Positions 22,001-33,309 of a stretch of DNA of 64,000 nt are shown one piece after another. The stretch is from contig BRXU01000047.1 of the NCBI GenBank assembly GCA_030267565.1, forward strand, positions 1 to 64,000, read 5' to 3'. This DNA is from Pleodorina starrii. Its lineage: Eukaryota > Chlorophyta > Chlorophyceae > Chlamydomonadales > Volvocaceae. Under the pieces are notes generated by a model that was not told where the DNA came from, ran no database searches, and saw only the letters and a list, made by a program, of their open reading frames with translations. Position numbers and translations under genes: made by a program. Position 1 is the first letter of the stretch, and every line of letters starts with the position of its first letter.

Positions 22001-25000
22001 CGTTTGCTTCGTTACCTCCTTTGCTCGCTTCCCTTTGCTCGCTTTATCGTTCCGCCCCTAGCTGTGATTTTGCCCCCACGAGTCCATCTCTTCGCGCCCT
22101 CCTAACCTTCTCGCCGCCCAAGTGCTCGTCCAAGTGCAAGTGACTTGTGTCGTCTGCAAGCGCTCGTGCCGTATTCGCCCGTATACGCGCGAACTGTTGT
22201 CCTTTTGGATTGAAAATGCCAACGCGGTCGTAGTCGATCAGGCGTCGGTAAGATTAGCTGCGCTGCATGCGCAGAACCGCACCTCTTCCAGTGGTCAACC
22301 CGTCCCCCATGCGCCTCCCGGCCTTCCAGCAGGCACCCCGCCCCCCCCTCTTACAGGGACCTTGTTCACTGTACTTGAACTATGAACGAATTTCCCACCT
22401 TACGAAAAGCCCCATGTAAATTTATACTTCCGCATTGCAAATACCCTCTCACTGTTTTGCGACATACCCATACAGGTTTTGCTTCGCCAGCTTTCTACAA
22501 CCCACTCCACCATCCGGCCCCCGCCCTCGTCGGCTGCCACGCCTGTCCACACACCTGCACCGCCGCGCCCTTGGCCCACATCTCCACAGTGAAGGAGCGC
22601 GTTGGGAAGCCCTGCATGCCCTTGTTCAGGGCCATGCCGTTGCGGAACTCCAGCGCGCCCGTGCGAAGGGGGTCGCGGGCGCCAGGCTGGACGGGGTGGA
22701 TGAGGCACATCGAAAGGGACCAACGGGTGCAAAGAAAGAGGGTTGATGACGACTGACGGGCCGCGAGGAAACGACAGTCAGCTGCAGGCAAATGTTGGGC
22801 TATGGGTGATAGCGCACCGTCGTGATGTGATTTTCAGAAACATAGAACATACGTCTCGGCCGAACAAAAACGCCGCCTCGCCCTGCGCTCGACTGTTGCT
22901 TGGGACAGGACGATGCCATTTGGCGGTCTGAACACAACGAAACAGCACTTGTGCGAAGATCGCGCTTTATCGCCATATCTTCGAGCATCCATGGGCTCCG
23001 ATTGAACGGCACGGCCCATCCAACGAAACCCGACGGACCCACCACCGGAATGAGGGCGTTCCTTGATGTGGGCGGCGTCTCCAGCTGCAGGTCATTGCCG
23101 CGCCCCGAGGCGTCCCGGGCCACCGTGTGCCGCGCGAAGATGCCGGGGTCGATGTTGGGCTCATCGAACTTCCACCAGGCCACCAGATCGGGAAAGCCCT
23201 CCAGGCCGCTGGCCCCTGCGCGTGAGCGGGGAGGAGCGGCATAGATCACGGTGACAAATGAATGAAGGTTGGCCAACAAAGGGGCAAAGAAATACGACGA
23301 GGAGCCGGGCAACGAACATTAGAAAACAAGTTTGGGGAACAGCAGAAGCAATGCGCTTGCACCTCTCTCTGGCCTAACATTTAAAACAGTAGGTTGTGTC
23401 ATGTGTCAGCGGGAGGGCAGTGGCGGGACAGCGCAGATAGGGCGAGCGAGTGGAACCAGCCGCGAAGCCTGCACGATCGATCTGCAGCCAGACCCACGCA
23501 CATCGCATGCGCCGCACAATCTCCTCCTGCTCCAGCGCCGTTCTCCACAGCCGGACCTCGTCCATGAGACCATGGAACCCCTGACTGGGGTCCACGCAGC
23601 CGCCGAAGCAATCCTGATGGTGGGCGGACAGGCGGGCGGGCCGGCAAGTTGAAAGGGCGACTTATTTCAGTACTCTCGCCTGTAGGACATGATGCACCCT
23701 TTAACGATAACGGTCCCTGAATGTCTGGCGGCCGCCACCCCGCCGCGCGCTGTACACCATCGCGACGACGTACGTACGTACATACGTACGTGACGACCCG
23801 TACGTACGTGACGACCCGCGCCGAGAACATGGCTAAGAAAATCTTCCACGTGCAAGATCCAAGGAAAGAACCGACATACGGCATTTGCACTTCAACAGAG
23901 TCCTTGGCAGGTGCTTATCGATGCACGGGTTCAGGCCTATATACGTATTTCGAACGCAAGCCGGTTACAAGCCGCGCACGCACGCACCTGCTCTCCCCCC
24001 AGCATGAAAGCTCCGTTGGGGTCAAGAGGCGCGGTCCGGTGGGAGCGAGCCGAGGCCACTGCGCAAAGCAACCAGGCCGCCGAGCGACAACGCCGGTAGG
24101 TCATCAGTGGCGGTTGATTGGAGCCACAAGGCTAACGATGACAGCGCCCCCCACGCGCGCGTGCATGTATCCGAGCGGGACGCGGGCTCGGGGAATCCGT
24201 CCGGCTTGGGGAATCCAGGAACTGAACGCCGCCGGCACCCCCTAATTAACCTTGTTTAAAAAACGCACAACTATTTCAGGAATACCGATAGGAAACAAGC
24301 AAACGTTCTAGTTGGGCTGCGAGGGTTGGGTTCGTTGCCTGCGAGGTGATTTCGCAGCGCAACTGACAATGAATCCACCAAGTTCCACGCACAGATCTCC
24401 CGGCCGCGGACGTTTAAGTGGCCATGCAGGTTGTCCCGTCGCCGTATATCCTGGCACGGGAGGACTCAACCCATAGCGCACCACCTGGACCACATGGTAC
24501 ACTTACACTTCCCCGACAACCAGTCGCGAATGGCTGCGCCAGCGGCGCCCTCGTCACGAGGCACCCACCAGCATCCAATCCGTGGCATGGTACCCTACAC
24601 TCTCCTGTATTCCTTCTCACGCTTGTTCGCCGCGTGTCTACTCACTCAGGGAGCCGTCCACATATATCTTGGTGAGGCCCTCCTCGGCGGCCGTCCAGGT
24701 AACTGCCAGGTGGTGCCACCGACCGTCCCGTTCCACCACGCTGGGCAACTGCGATACGGAAGCGGCGAAAGTAGGCGTCCGCACACAAGTCGCTCATGCG
24801 GGGAGGCGCGAGAAAGCAGTGAACTGGAAGGTGGTACTCGCGACGGCGGGGCAGGACTTCATGTTGCTTGTGTAACCAAGTTGTGCACACCGCCGGAAGC
24901 AAACCTGTCAACCCAAAGGTATGACTGGTACATAATCAACTTTCAATACCGGAACATCTGCCGAATACATCCGTAACAGCGAGCGATAGTCCGCAGGCAT

Positions 25001-27912
25001 GGATTCGAAAGAAAAAACTGAAGGTTTTCTGAGTGCAACGCTAGAAAACCAAGGTTTTCTGTGAACTCAGAGGAGGGCGTTGGTACGGCACATGGTGCCA
25101 GTTAAGGTGTCCGCGAAGGCGTGGAGGAGTGATTTTCGGGTTTTGTAGCTACATAGGGTGGTTGCTGCGAGGCTGTGGGCATTAAGGCCTTAGCGATAGC
25201 TTTCGCGGTAGCCGGCCCTCACCCGGCCTATTCGCGGTAGCCGGCCCTCACCCGGCCTACCTACCGAATAAGGACGGCTTTCATTGCTTGCAGGTACCCT
25301 TTGTGTGTAACGAACGATGATTTCTCATGAAAACCGGCTACTTTTAGCCCCCAGCCCCGATCTGGCTCACATCGCGGCTGCCTCCGGCCGTCTGTGCATA
25401 TGCAGCATGACATGATACATTGGCTGGATCGGGTTGCAGATCGATGAACTGGAAGTCGTGACAGGCCAGCAGCGCCTGCGGGACATGCAACGGAGAGTCG
25501 AGCGGGGCTGTGACAAGTTTTTCGTCAGATAGCAGAAGGTCAGACTACGAAATTATACAGCATTGGTTCCATGGTTGTTTGTTGCAACACCGCTGGCTGC
25601 TAGCCGGCGGGCCCTTCGGCAGTCCTTCCTTGAATCATACGCGGCGTGCACGCCACAATCGACCATCTTGAATATAGATTCGATGGCCTGGCGTAATATA
25701 CCTTGCAGCATACTGTTCTTGCGTTCCTCCGTCGAAAATATGGCAGGACAAATTTGACAGTTGAGCTGTCCCAAGGAAAATTTCGAGGCCCAGGTTTAGC
25801 AGGGTAGGTCCCAGTTTACAGCGCAAAGATATGAAAAAAACGTTTGCTAAATTTATATCGCCCTCGCTGCTGCCGCTGGCCAATAAACGGCTCTACGGCT
25901 ACATCAATGCAATGCGGCTTTGTGCACAAGGAACGCCACACGGTACTGTAATGCACTTTCATAGCATTTTCACTGCGTAGTACAGATGCCATCGACAACT
26001 CGTCTCTGCATTCGGAAGCAACCGTCGTCGTACCCGGGTATCGAAAATGACGAAATGATTGAAGTCTGCGATCCGCTGCGCATCGTCGACGGCCTTGCTG
26101 TCCTTTGCATACGACATCACAGTGCCTGCGGCCACAGGTAAAGAGTAGATTGCGACGCAAGAAACGCTGTTAGCGCAGCCACCAGGAACATTCCATTCAT
26201 TGGGCGGCACGCAACAGTGGGCGCGGGATACGAGAACAAATGTTTGATTGGGTTCAGGACAGGGTTGTGAGAACGAGTCATGCTCCCGACGGTGATCCGC
26301 AGGCAAACAGGCAGCCAGGGTTGGCGCCGTTAGTTGCACTGCACGCATCCACTCGGTCCTGCCACGTGCACGCTCTGGCAGCGCAAGACGCACGCCGTAT
26401 GATGTTGTACATTGATGTACTACTACGTTTTGGGCCCCCACGGACCGCCGCGATATCTGCATGCCCTCGCTGCATCACGGGTGCTAACCTTTTCCGGAAA
26501 GATGTGAGAGTGAAGTGAACAACACGAACGGATTAATAACCCAGTGCATTCGCCCACACGGCTCTATCACATCCATCCGCCATCACGCCAACGCACCTAC
26601 CTGCGTGGCAGAAGTCGCTGGTACTAATCCATGCCTCAAACGTCAAGGCGGTGGTCGGAAAGTCCTGCACACACGTACGGCCATTGCGGTTATGGTAGCG
26701 CACATGATGCGATGACAGTGTACTCAGTTACGCCGCATGGGTGGAGGCTTGGCCCCAGGGCGCATGCGAAGGCGCCGACGTGTCCAGTCACAGCCACCCG
26801 GCGCGCTGGGTGCGTGGCCACTTCCTTGAAGCCTTGCGGACCGCCGGCCACACCGACCGCTGCGGCCACTCGCTCCTGAATCTCCCCTCCCCACCGTCTC
26901 CCTCCCCACCGTCCCAATCTCCCAAACTGCAAACAAACCGCAACCTTTCCTGCTTCAAAACAAGGGCCCATACGGCCCATAGAAGGAGCTGACGGAGTTA
27001 TCCCTGCCCCGCCCTTTTCTTCTTTCAATCCGCGACCTCGACCCCTCACCCTGAAATCCGTCTTGACGACGACGTGGTCCTGAAACACCAGCGCGTGGCC
27101 CGCACTGCCCGAGGAGGACGCCTTGGCTGCGCGGGAGGAGGAAAGAAAGGGGTGAAACGTGGAAAGACGTGTAAGCTGGCAGAGTTACAGGAAAGTTAGT
27201 GCCGCAACGCCAGAGCAGCGAATTGCCCACACTTAAGCCGCGGCGAAGCGTGGCGCGGGATGTACACGCACACACATAGTACCGATACCCATGCGCTCCA
27301 CCACGCTGAAAGTCAAGCTGTAAGTCAAGAAGCCTCGGTTATGCGGCCGCACGAAAAGACAGGGCCCGTGCTGATATGCACCACATCTGACAACGCAGCG
27401 TACTCCGCGATCGAGCCTCTTTAAGATCGTCGCATGGAGACCTTCAATACGCACGCATTTGCTGCAGCACTGCTTTGCGCCCTTCGCGAGGCCGCGACCT
27501 CGGGCAGCAGCCTGAGTGCATCCCGCCATCCTTCAGACTTCCAACACGCAAATACACGCGCTTATGATATTTTAATGCTGTATTACGGTACGCGGCGGAA
27601 GGCGGCAATAATGCCGGCCGCTGGCACAGTCCCGGCTGCCGGCAGCTCCTTGTTCAGCTCAGCAAATCCGACCCACGGGACGCACGTCCTCTTACAGGGC
27701 ACTTTAAGGCTTCACAAGCCGCCAGCCTCACCTGGTGATGCCTGGATGCACCGAGAGCCCACCGAGAGCAGCAGCAGCAGCAGATATGGCCAGGAAACGC
27801 GTGGCAACGTGGCCGGCAGCGCCCGATTTTCGCGGCCCGCTCGAGGAAGCGGCGTTGGCAGCCGTTGGCCGCTGGTGTCATGGCCTTGGCCTTGGTCTTG
27901 CCTTAGACGCAT
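15458..27912 (-). CDS. Type I membrane protein with three laminin-G-like modules, DUF4215 repeat and one TM helix
   Basis: Every splice junction keeps frame. Exons, 5' to 3': 27912-27732, 27126-27050, 26664-26601, 26125-26034, 25475-25419, 24748-24646, 24058-23988, 23613-23502, 23215-23046, 22686-22555, 21634-21568, (optional 21333-21076), 20599-20518, 20247-20040, 19856-19628, 19211-19063, 18570-18407, 18218-18005, 17664-17581, 17213-17114, 16629-16487, 16033-15458. The product is 1,024 aa, or 1,110 with the optional exon. A hydrophobic [12 protein letters not shown] (residues about 42-53) is the likely signal sequence. Three concanavalin/LamG modules follow (about 61-309, 310-549, 549-833 without the optional exon), then a DUF4215 Cys-rich repeat, Pro-rich stalk, TM helix (about 958-979) and 45-aa tail. 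The topology suggests a cell-surface or flagellar-membrane adhesion or receptor protein; ligand unknown. The start is uncertain: the Met at 27912 gives an unusually long n-region. Confidence 0.8.
16487..19211 (-). other. LamG-like module C (six exons)
   Basis: Signature pieces in order: [27 protein letters not shown] (strand pair), [76 protein letters not shown] and the EMRLW..R..DI ending are hallmarks of the concanavalin A-like/LamG jelly roll. The DC.GGCFD cysteines recur in each module. Confidence 0.85.
17365..17415. repeat. Perfect 19-bp inverted repeat in an intron
   Basis: Arms 17365-17383 and 17397-17415 (TGTGGTTACGTACGTTGCG and its exact complement) around a 13-base loop, within the intron 17214-17580. 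Confidence 0.9.
19628..22686 (-). other. LamG-like module B (five or six exons)
   Basis: Pieces: [114 protein letters not shown]. Fewer introns than module A. An extra 258-bp exon (21333-21076) may insert 86 residues between FSYAAQK and AVALHV. Confidence 0.85.
21076..21333 (-). other. Possible phase-symmetric cassette exon in module B
   Basis: Open for 86 codons ([24 protein letters not shown]). It is bounded by CCAAACCAG| and GCGG|GTGAGG, phase 1 on both sides, so the flanking exons join in frame with or without it. The leucine- and charge-rich sequence is unlike LamG. Confidence 0.5.
23764..23818. repeat. ACGT-rich short tandem in an intron
   Basis: Two near-perfect GTACGTACGTGACGACCC units preceded by more GTAC repeats; self-complementary. 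Intron 23614-23987. Confidence 0.7.
25202..25259. repeat. Two exact 29-bp tandem units in an intron
   Basis: The unit TTCGCGGTAGCCGGCCCTC.. is repeated twice without change in the intron 24749-25418. Confidence 0.9.
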
Positions 27913-29388
27913 AGTACCAAAACAATGCGAAATTTGCAAGGACCGTCCTGAAGGGAAGGCCAGACTTAACGTACTGGGAAGTGAACCTAGGCCGGTGTGA
28001 TAGCCATCAATTAGGCCCCAGTCATCTATCGCACGCAACAATTGCGCTAATTTCGCGAAAGTATACAACTTTGCCCCTTTAAGGCGGCAGGGCAGTATTG
28101 AACCGGGGCAAAATGCGTTGGTCGTGTAATCGGACCGTTATCGCGGCTCCTGAGACCGTCCTTGGACGGCGCCGTCGTGCGCCGTACCGTAGTCCCGTTA
28201 GTATCAATCTCCAATCGTTCGCGCGGCTTTCCTACACTTTCAGTTAATAACGTTTTTTCTTGCAGCTTTTAACGTTATTCGGTTCTGCGGTGGCGAATAG
28301 CCTCTGCACACCCAGGGTCCGCCTCCCGGCTTGTTACGAGATGGCACCAGGCCGGGAACGAGGCACTCTCGCGTGCTGCCGACACCCCACGGCGAAGACA
28401 ACATGACCCAGTGCTAGCAAACCTTGCTATCCTACCATCTGAAAATGCGACTTACGTCCTCATGCCGCTATAGGCCGCTATAGGCCGCTATTGGCCTTGT
28501 GGTAGCGAAATTACTGCGGCGAGCTGGGTCGGCTTGCCGCCGAGCTCACTACCACGGGCAATACGAGGGGGCGGTGCGGCTATGCGCGTCGTGGCGCCTC
28601 TTCGAATTTCCAACTCACGTCGAACATTCCTCACCCCACCGCCGTTTCAATGCGATACGCGCCTCGCCTGATCCCATGCGGCATCGCGGCACACTGCACA
28701 CCAACCGGGCCGTATTAGCGCTCGAGGGGTGGGGAACGTTCCGCACCCCGCCAAACGGTGTACTCATCGATCGGCTACTGCACCTACCCACCCGACATGC
28801 ACGGCGCTTCAACTCGACCGGCGGGCCAGACAACTAACGGAGGCAACCGACTGCCCTGCTCTTACCGTGCGCAACCTTCTCGTGAGGGACCATGTTCATG
28901 AACATGTTTCATCTGGACAACGGATTGGGGTTGGGAACGTGTCGACCCAAAGTTGACCCAAGCACGCGGCGGGTGGCGCACCGAAGCCTTGATTGCTTGC
29001 TGCTGCCCGCGAGCTGTCAAGGCACATCCAACGTCGCCCTGGCCCCTCCGGAAACCCCACGCTGCAGAAAGGCAAAACCCATTGATCAGTACAGCCGCAC
29101 AACGCCTTCCGCATCTACCGTGACATCGCCAAATGCTTACCTATCAAACTAACACATTTGTATATATCGAACAAAACTGGGCGCGCCATGCGCAAGCGTG
29201 CCCCTACTTCGCATGGGAAAACACATTGTTCCCGCTAAAGTTGTCTTATCAGGCATGCCCTACAAAAACAGAGCCGGACAGTGTTGGCTCTACTCTTCCG
29301 CGTGTCTGCAGCCCATCCAGTGCAACACCCACAACGGAAACAGAGCCCTCGCCCCTGGAGGCACTGCCCTCACCGCAACCCCCGCATG
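27913..29388. other. Intergenic stretch without recognised gene
   Basis: About 1.5 kb upstream of the membrane-protein start and downstream of the 631-aa gene's stop. Only a short GGCCGCTATA triple repeat (28464-28495) stands out. No TGTAA for the upstream gene was found here. It may include promoter or unresolved exons. Confidence 0.45.
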
Positions 29389-31284
29389 CTACCCGTTACC
29401 GTCGCCCTCCACGCCGCGCCGCTCCTCCGCCAGCAGGCCTTCTGCCTTCGCTGCCCCGGGGACAAGCTGGCCCTCGCTGCCGGTCTCCGGCCCCACCCCA
29501 GCCTCCCCTTCTTCCTCTCGTCGGCCCCCCGCGCGCACCCTCAGCATCAGCAGCAGATTGAAGGCGGGGTGATGCGGTACAGCCACGCCCGACAGCACCT
29601 GCGCCACCGCCGCCGCCGCCTCGGCCTCCGCCTCCCGCAGCTGCTGCAGCTCGCCCTCCGACAACCCCGCCAGCGAAGCCGCGAAGCCGCTGGCCTCGTC
29701 GTCGTCAGCGGCGCCGTCGCCGCTGCTCCGTGATACCGTGCGCCGCCGTTGCCAGGACCCCGCGGCCGCGGGGCTCCGCTGCTCTTGCTGCACCGCGGCG
29801 AAGTGGCTCACGTAACCTGTGGCACCGCCAGGGGCATCTGCGGCAGCTGCGCCAGAGGTGGATCTTTTCGGCGTCGTCCCGCCGGGTCCCCTGCCAGCTG
29901 CGGCGGTGGTAGCGGGCTCCGATCCAGCGTGGCGCGGTCCGCTGTCTGATGGACGGCGGGGAGCCATCGTGGAAGCAGCAGCAGCGCCGTCCCCTCGTGC
30001 GGACACTTGTGCGGGCGGCCCCTGCCTTTGCCCCTGCTTTTGCTGCTGCACAGGCCAGCTTCTCTCATCAAAGCCCTGCGTGCGAAGACCTTCGTGTGTC
30101 CCGTGTGCCACCACTGCTGCCGCGCTGGCCACGGAAGGCCCTGATGAAGCCCGGGCGCGGCCGCCCTGGAGCATTGGCTGGAGCTGCAGGGCCGGTGCGC
30201 CGCTGGCACCGTCCGGCAGCAGCCCTGGGCGGGGAGCCGGGCTGGGTCCCGGGAACCGGCCACCGCCTAAGTGTGTGAGCAGCCTCGGCGTGGTGTCGTC
30301 ATCGGCAGCGGGCCCTCTGGTAGCGTCAGCTGACCTGCTCCTGACGCCAGACGCAGTCGCCGCAGCCGCGCCCACGCTGTCTTCCAATGATGCGGTGTGG
30401 CCCTGCCGCTGAGAGGTGCGAGGGGCAGAGGCCCCGCCGCGGCCTGTGCTGCCGAAGACGCCGCGCCCCGAAGCCAGGGGTCGCTGCTGCCGCTGGTGCG
30501 CCTGCTGGTGCGTCTGTTGTTGCGGGTTCTGGCGCGTGTGCTGGTGCAGTCGCTGCTGATGTTGCTGCTGATACTGCTGATGTTCCTGCTCAGTTGCGCG
30601 TGGCGGAGCGGCACCCCTCCAGGCGGCGCCTCCCGGCAGGATATAGTCCCCCAGGCTGCGCAGGTGGCTAAGCAGGCCGGAGGGAGGGCGCTGCGCGGAG
30701 GATGGCGGCGGGTTGACAATGATTGGCCGGTCAGGTGTGCCGCCGCCGCTGCTGGCGCCACCGATGCTCGTGCCACCGGATCGCGGCGTGAGCTGAGCCC
30801 CATGGCCGCGCGCGTCACGAGGATGCGCGCCGGAGGGCTGCTCCGGCGACCGGCCAGGCATGGAGTCCTGCGGCGCTAGGGAGCTGGGAAACGGCGCGGT
30901 GGACCGTCCGATACCTCTTGCCATGGATGGCGGCACCGCTGGGTGGGCCTTGGGGCCCCCGAAGATGTGTCCGGCTGACGGCAGACTGCTTGCTGGCATC
31001 GCGCGTTGCGTGGGCTGGTAGGTGAACTCGGGAAGATCGCCGCTTGCGTTCCTGGCAGCAGCGTTGTAAGCAGTGGCCACGAGAGCTGCGCCTGGGGACT
31101 GCATGTCGTGTGTTGCGTAATCGACTTGCAACCCAGCAGAGTCGACCGATTGACGGGGTTGCCGGCCCGGACCAGCAATGATTTTGTCGGCATCGTCAAC
31201 TGCGAAGTCAGAGAGGCCCAGGCCGACGGAGCCGTCATCACTGTCCTGGCTGAGTTGAGAGCCCCCACTCTGCGGAGCAAACAT
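29389..31284 (-). CDS. 631-aa intrinsically disordered protein, no visible intron
   Basis: One uninterrupted frame from ATG 31284 to TAG 29389. The sequence is dominated by Ser, Gly, Ala, Pro and Gln, with a Gln/His-rich block near residues 235-265 (EHQQYQQQHQQRLHQ). A short hydrophobic patch (SGLLSHLRSLGDYILPGG, about 203-220) and a predicted helix near the C-terminus (SEGELQQLREAEAEAAAAVAQVLSG, about 548-572) are the only ordered-looking parts. No family is recognised. It is divergent to the PYM gene with 491 bp between starts. A possible donor (CTGAGG|GTGCGCG, near 29545) means the last 46 residues may be intron and the gene may run further. Confidence 0.55.
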   Translation of the reverse strand: MFAPQSGGSQLSQDSDDGSVGLGLSDFAVDDADKIIAGPGRQPRQSVDSAGLQVDYATHDMQSPGAALVATAYNAAARNASGDLPEFTYQPTQRAMPASSLPSAGHIFGGPKAHPAVPPSMARGIGRSTAPFPSSLAPQDSMPGRSPEQPSGAHPRDARGHGAQLTPRSGGTSIGGASSGGGTPDRPIIVNPPPSSAQRPPSGLLSHLRSLGDYILPGGAAWRGAAPPRATEQEHQQYQQQHQQRLHQHTRQNPQQQTHQQAHQRQQRPLASGRGVFGSTGRGGASAPRTSQRQGHTASLEDSVGAAAATASGVRSRSADATRGPAADDDTTPRLLTHLGGGRFPGPSPAPRPGLLPDGASGAPALQLQPMLQGGRARASSGPSVASAAAVVAHGTHEGLRTQGFDERSWPVQQQKQGQRQGPPAQVSARGDGAAAASTMAPRRPSDSGPRHAGSEPATTAAAGRGPGGTTPKRSTSGAAAADAPGGATGYVSHFAAVQQEQRSPAAAGSWQRRRTVSRSSGDGAADDDEASGFAASLAGLSEGELQQLREAEAEAAAAVAQVLSGVAVPHHPAFNLLLMLRVRAGGRREEEGEAGVGPETGSEGQLVPGAAKAEGLLAEERRGVEGDGNG

Positions 31285-31775
31285 CTGACGGCGGTGGAGC
31301 CTCCGAAGATGGTACGGTCAACTTGTGTCGATCTTGATTCTGTGATACTGGGCTGCTGCTGGTGGGCGTGCTACCGTTATCCCACGCAACGGGCCCCTGG
31401 GTCTGTCATATTCAAAAGCGCCTTGCAGGGCAAAGTCAATGCATAGACTGGAGTGTATAATACATATGTTTAGATAAGCGTGCTATCCGTTCGCCTGGCA
31501 TGCTACGCCATTTTTTTGGCGCCTAACGAACTTGGCGGCCGTATCAACCGCAACCAGACCGCAACCTATGGTGCTGTAGACCCTCCCTCCTGCATTTCGA
31601 TCGGGTTCCCGTGGCCCGCTCCGTATTGGTAATTGCATTCACTAAACTAAGCCGTCCTGCCAAACTCAAGGTAGCGTCGTTAACACAGTCTCAGCCTTAA
31701 CGCGCTTCTTACATACGCATATTGAAGTGATATCATAAAACGCAAAGCCTTGTACATTAGCCTTGACAGACAGAA
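31285..31775. promoter_or_regulatory. Shared upstream region of the 631-aa gene and PYM
   Basis: 491 bp between two divergent start codons, less GC-rich than its surroundings, so likely a bidirectional promoter plus both 5' UTRs. No specific element identified. Confidence 0.5.
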
Positions 31776-33309
31776 ATGAGCCGGAAACTGACCGAGGCAT
31801 CGGTACTGGAGACTGGCGAAAAGGTCATTGCTGGAAGTGTAAGACCAGATGGAACAGTGCGCAAGGAGCGCAGAATCCGAGCAGGGTATGTTCCCCAGGA
31901 TGAGCAGCCAGTGTATCAATCGCGTGGCACGCTGGTGAGGTCTTATGGCCAGCCCTATTGAACTGCTGACGGCATAAGCTAATGTCACCACAATAGTTTC
32001 GAATTACTCCGGGCACTCTGTAGGCCAAGCAAAACGTGCCCACCTGTCCGGGTATGGACGAGGCCGAGGGTAAGCGCCGGGGCAGGAAATCGTACTCAGG
32101 GTTGTGCGTGCCGCACTCACGACAAGCCAGCCTCACTTGCGCGCTTGCTCCTCATGCAGTTGCTGCCCTAAAGCAGCAAGCTGCGAAGGGAAAGAAACCA
32201 TCCAGCGCTGCGAGCCAGGCGCCCAAGCCCAAGCCCGCACCTGCGAGGTGAGACACCCACAGGCATTGGAGCGGGTGGAAACCTCAGCACACGGCGAAAC
32301 CGATCAAGGATAGACGGGGGTTGGTTGCCGTCGGGAGTTTCGGGTCGCCCAGAAGCCCCGCCGTTATGCTCGGAGCGGCGCCTGAATTCGAAGTGCACCA
32401 TTGACAGATGCTATGCAGCATGACTCCGAGAGTGGGCTCCATCGCCGGTGCCCGCCTGTACCCATTGCCCCCATCCCCGTCCCTTGTTCCGCCTCAGCCG
32501 CAGCACCGCGACTGCAGCGCCGTCGACATCAGCAGCAGTAGCGGCCGCGCCATTGCCTGCTGCAGCGGCGCCTCAGCCGCCGGCCGCAGTCCCACCCTTG
32601 GAGCCTGAAGACGCCAAGGTGGCGCTAGAGAAGCAGATTCGCAACTTGAAGAAGAAGATCCGGCAGTGCAGCGACTTGGCGGAGAAGAAGCAGGCGGGTG
32701 CCGCACTGGATACGGATCAGGAGGAGAAGCTGGCACGGAGTGCCGCATGGTGAGTAGAGGTGGCACGGGGTTGACCTTGACCAAACGTAAGAGGGCGGGT
32801 TGGGAGATATCGGAAGGAGGCACGCTGGCGTGTGACTACAAGAAATGGGGCGTGCGCAAGCTGACTTGCTGACACGTTTGCTTGGAACTTCGGTTCTCTG
32901 CGTCCTAAGCGGAAGTGCGTCTCTTTCCGGCTCATGATAGGCGAGGCGCGGACTAGGGGTGACACAGGGCCCATTGCGAGGGGTGGCACAGATATTCGCA
33001 AGGCTGGGACAACGCAAACCGTCCGTGCTCGGATTCTATGGGTTTGGGAGCATGCACGGTGGTTGCCACAATTGCCTTGTGGACATAAGCCACGTGTGCC
33101 TTATAGGCGGGCTTCGGTTAAAGCCGTTCAATCATGACCAGGGTCAGGGTCGGGTCCGTTTACTCCGCTCCTCATTTGCCGTGTGGCAACCCCGTCCATC
33201 CCCAAGTGTATTTTCAACCGTTGCTGGGGTCCTGGACGAATGACAACGCGCCCGCAGGGAGCTGGAGGTGCAGCAGCTGGAGGCGGAGCTGGGCAAGCTG
33301 CGCGTGTAG
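31776..33309 (+). CDS. PYM1: PYM/WIBG homologue, partner of Mago-Y14
   Basis: Five exons join in frame (31776-31934, 32024-32069, 32160-32247, 32498-32749, 33258-33309) to 198 aa, close to the usual size of about 200. The N-terminal Mago/Y14-binding signature is clear: [19 protein letters not shown] followed by PVYQS (residues about 23-49). The middle is Lys/Ala/Pro-rich. The C-terminus is a charged helix ([20 protein letters not shown]) ending [16 protein letters not shown], the conserved PYM tail that in animals contacts the small ribosomal subunit. PYM strips exon-junction complexes from spliced mRNA in the cytoplasm and recycles Mago-Y14. No TGTAA was found before the next gene, so its 3' end is unresolved. 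Confidence 0.93.

Larger units (their letters stand above)
23046..27126 (-). other. LamG-like module A (eight exons)
   Basis: Pieces: [110 protein letters not shown]. This is the most intron-rich module. Confidence 0.85.

Noticed and set aside
27017..27088. Short ORF beginning [13 protein letters not shown] as a separate gene
   Set aside because: It is exon 2 of the membrane-protein gene read through its donor into the intron.
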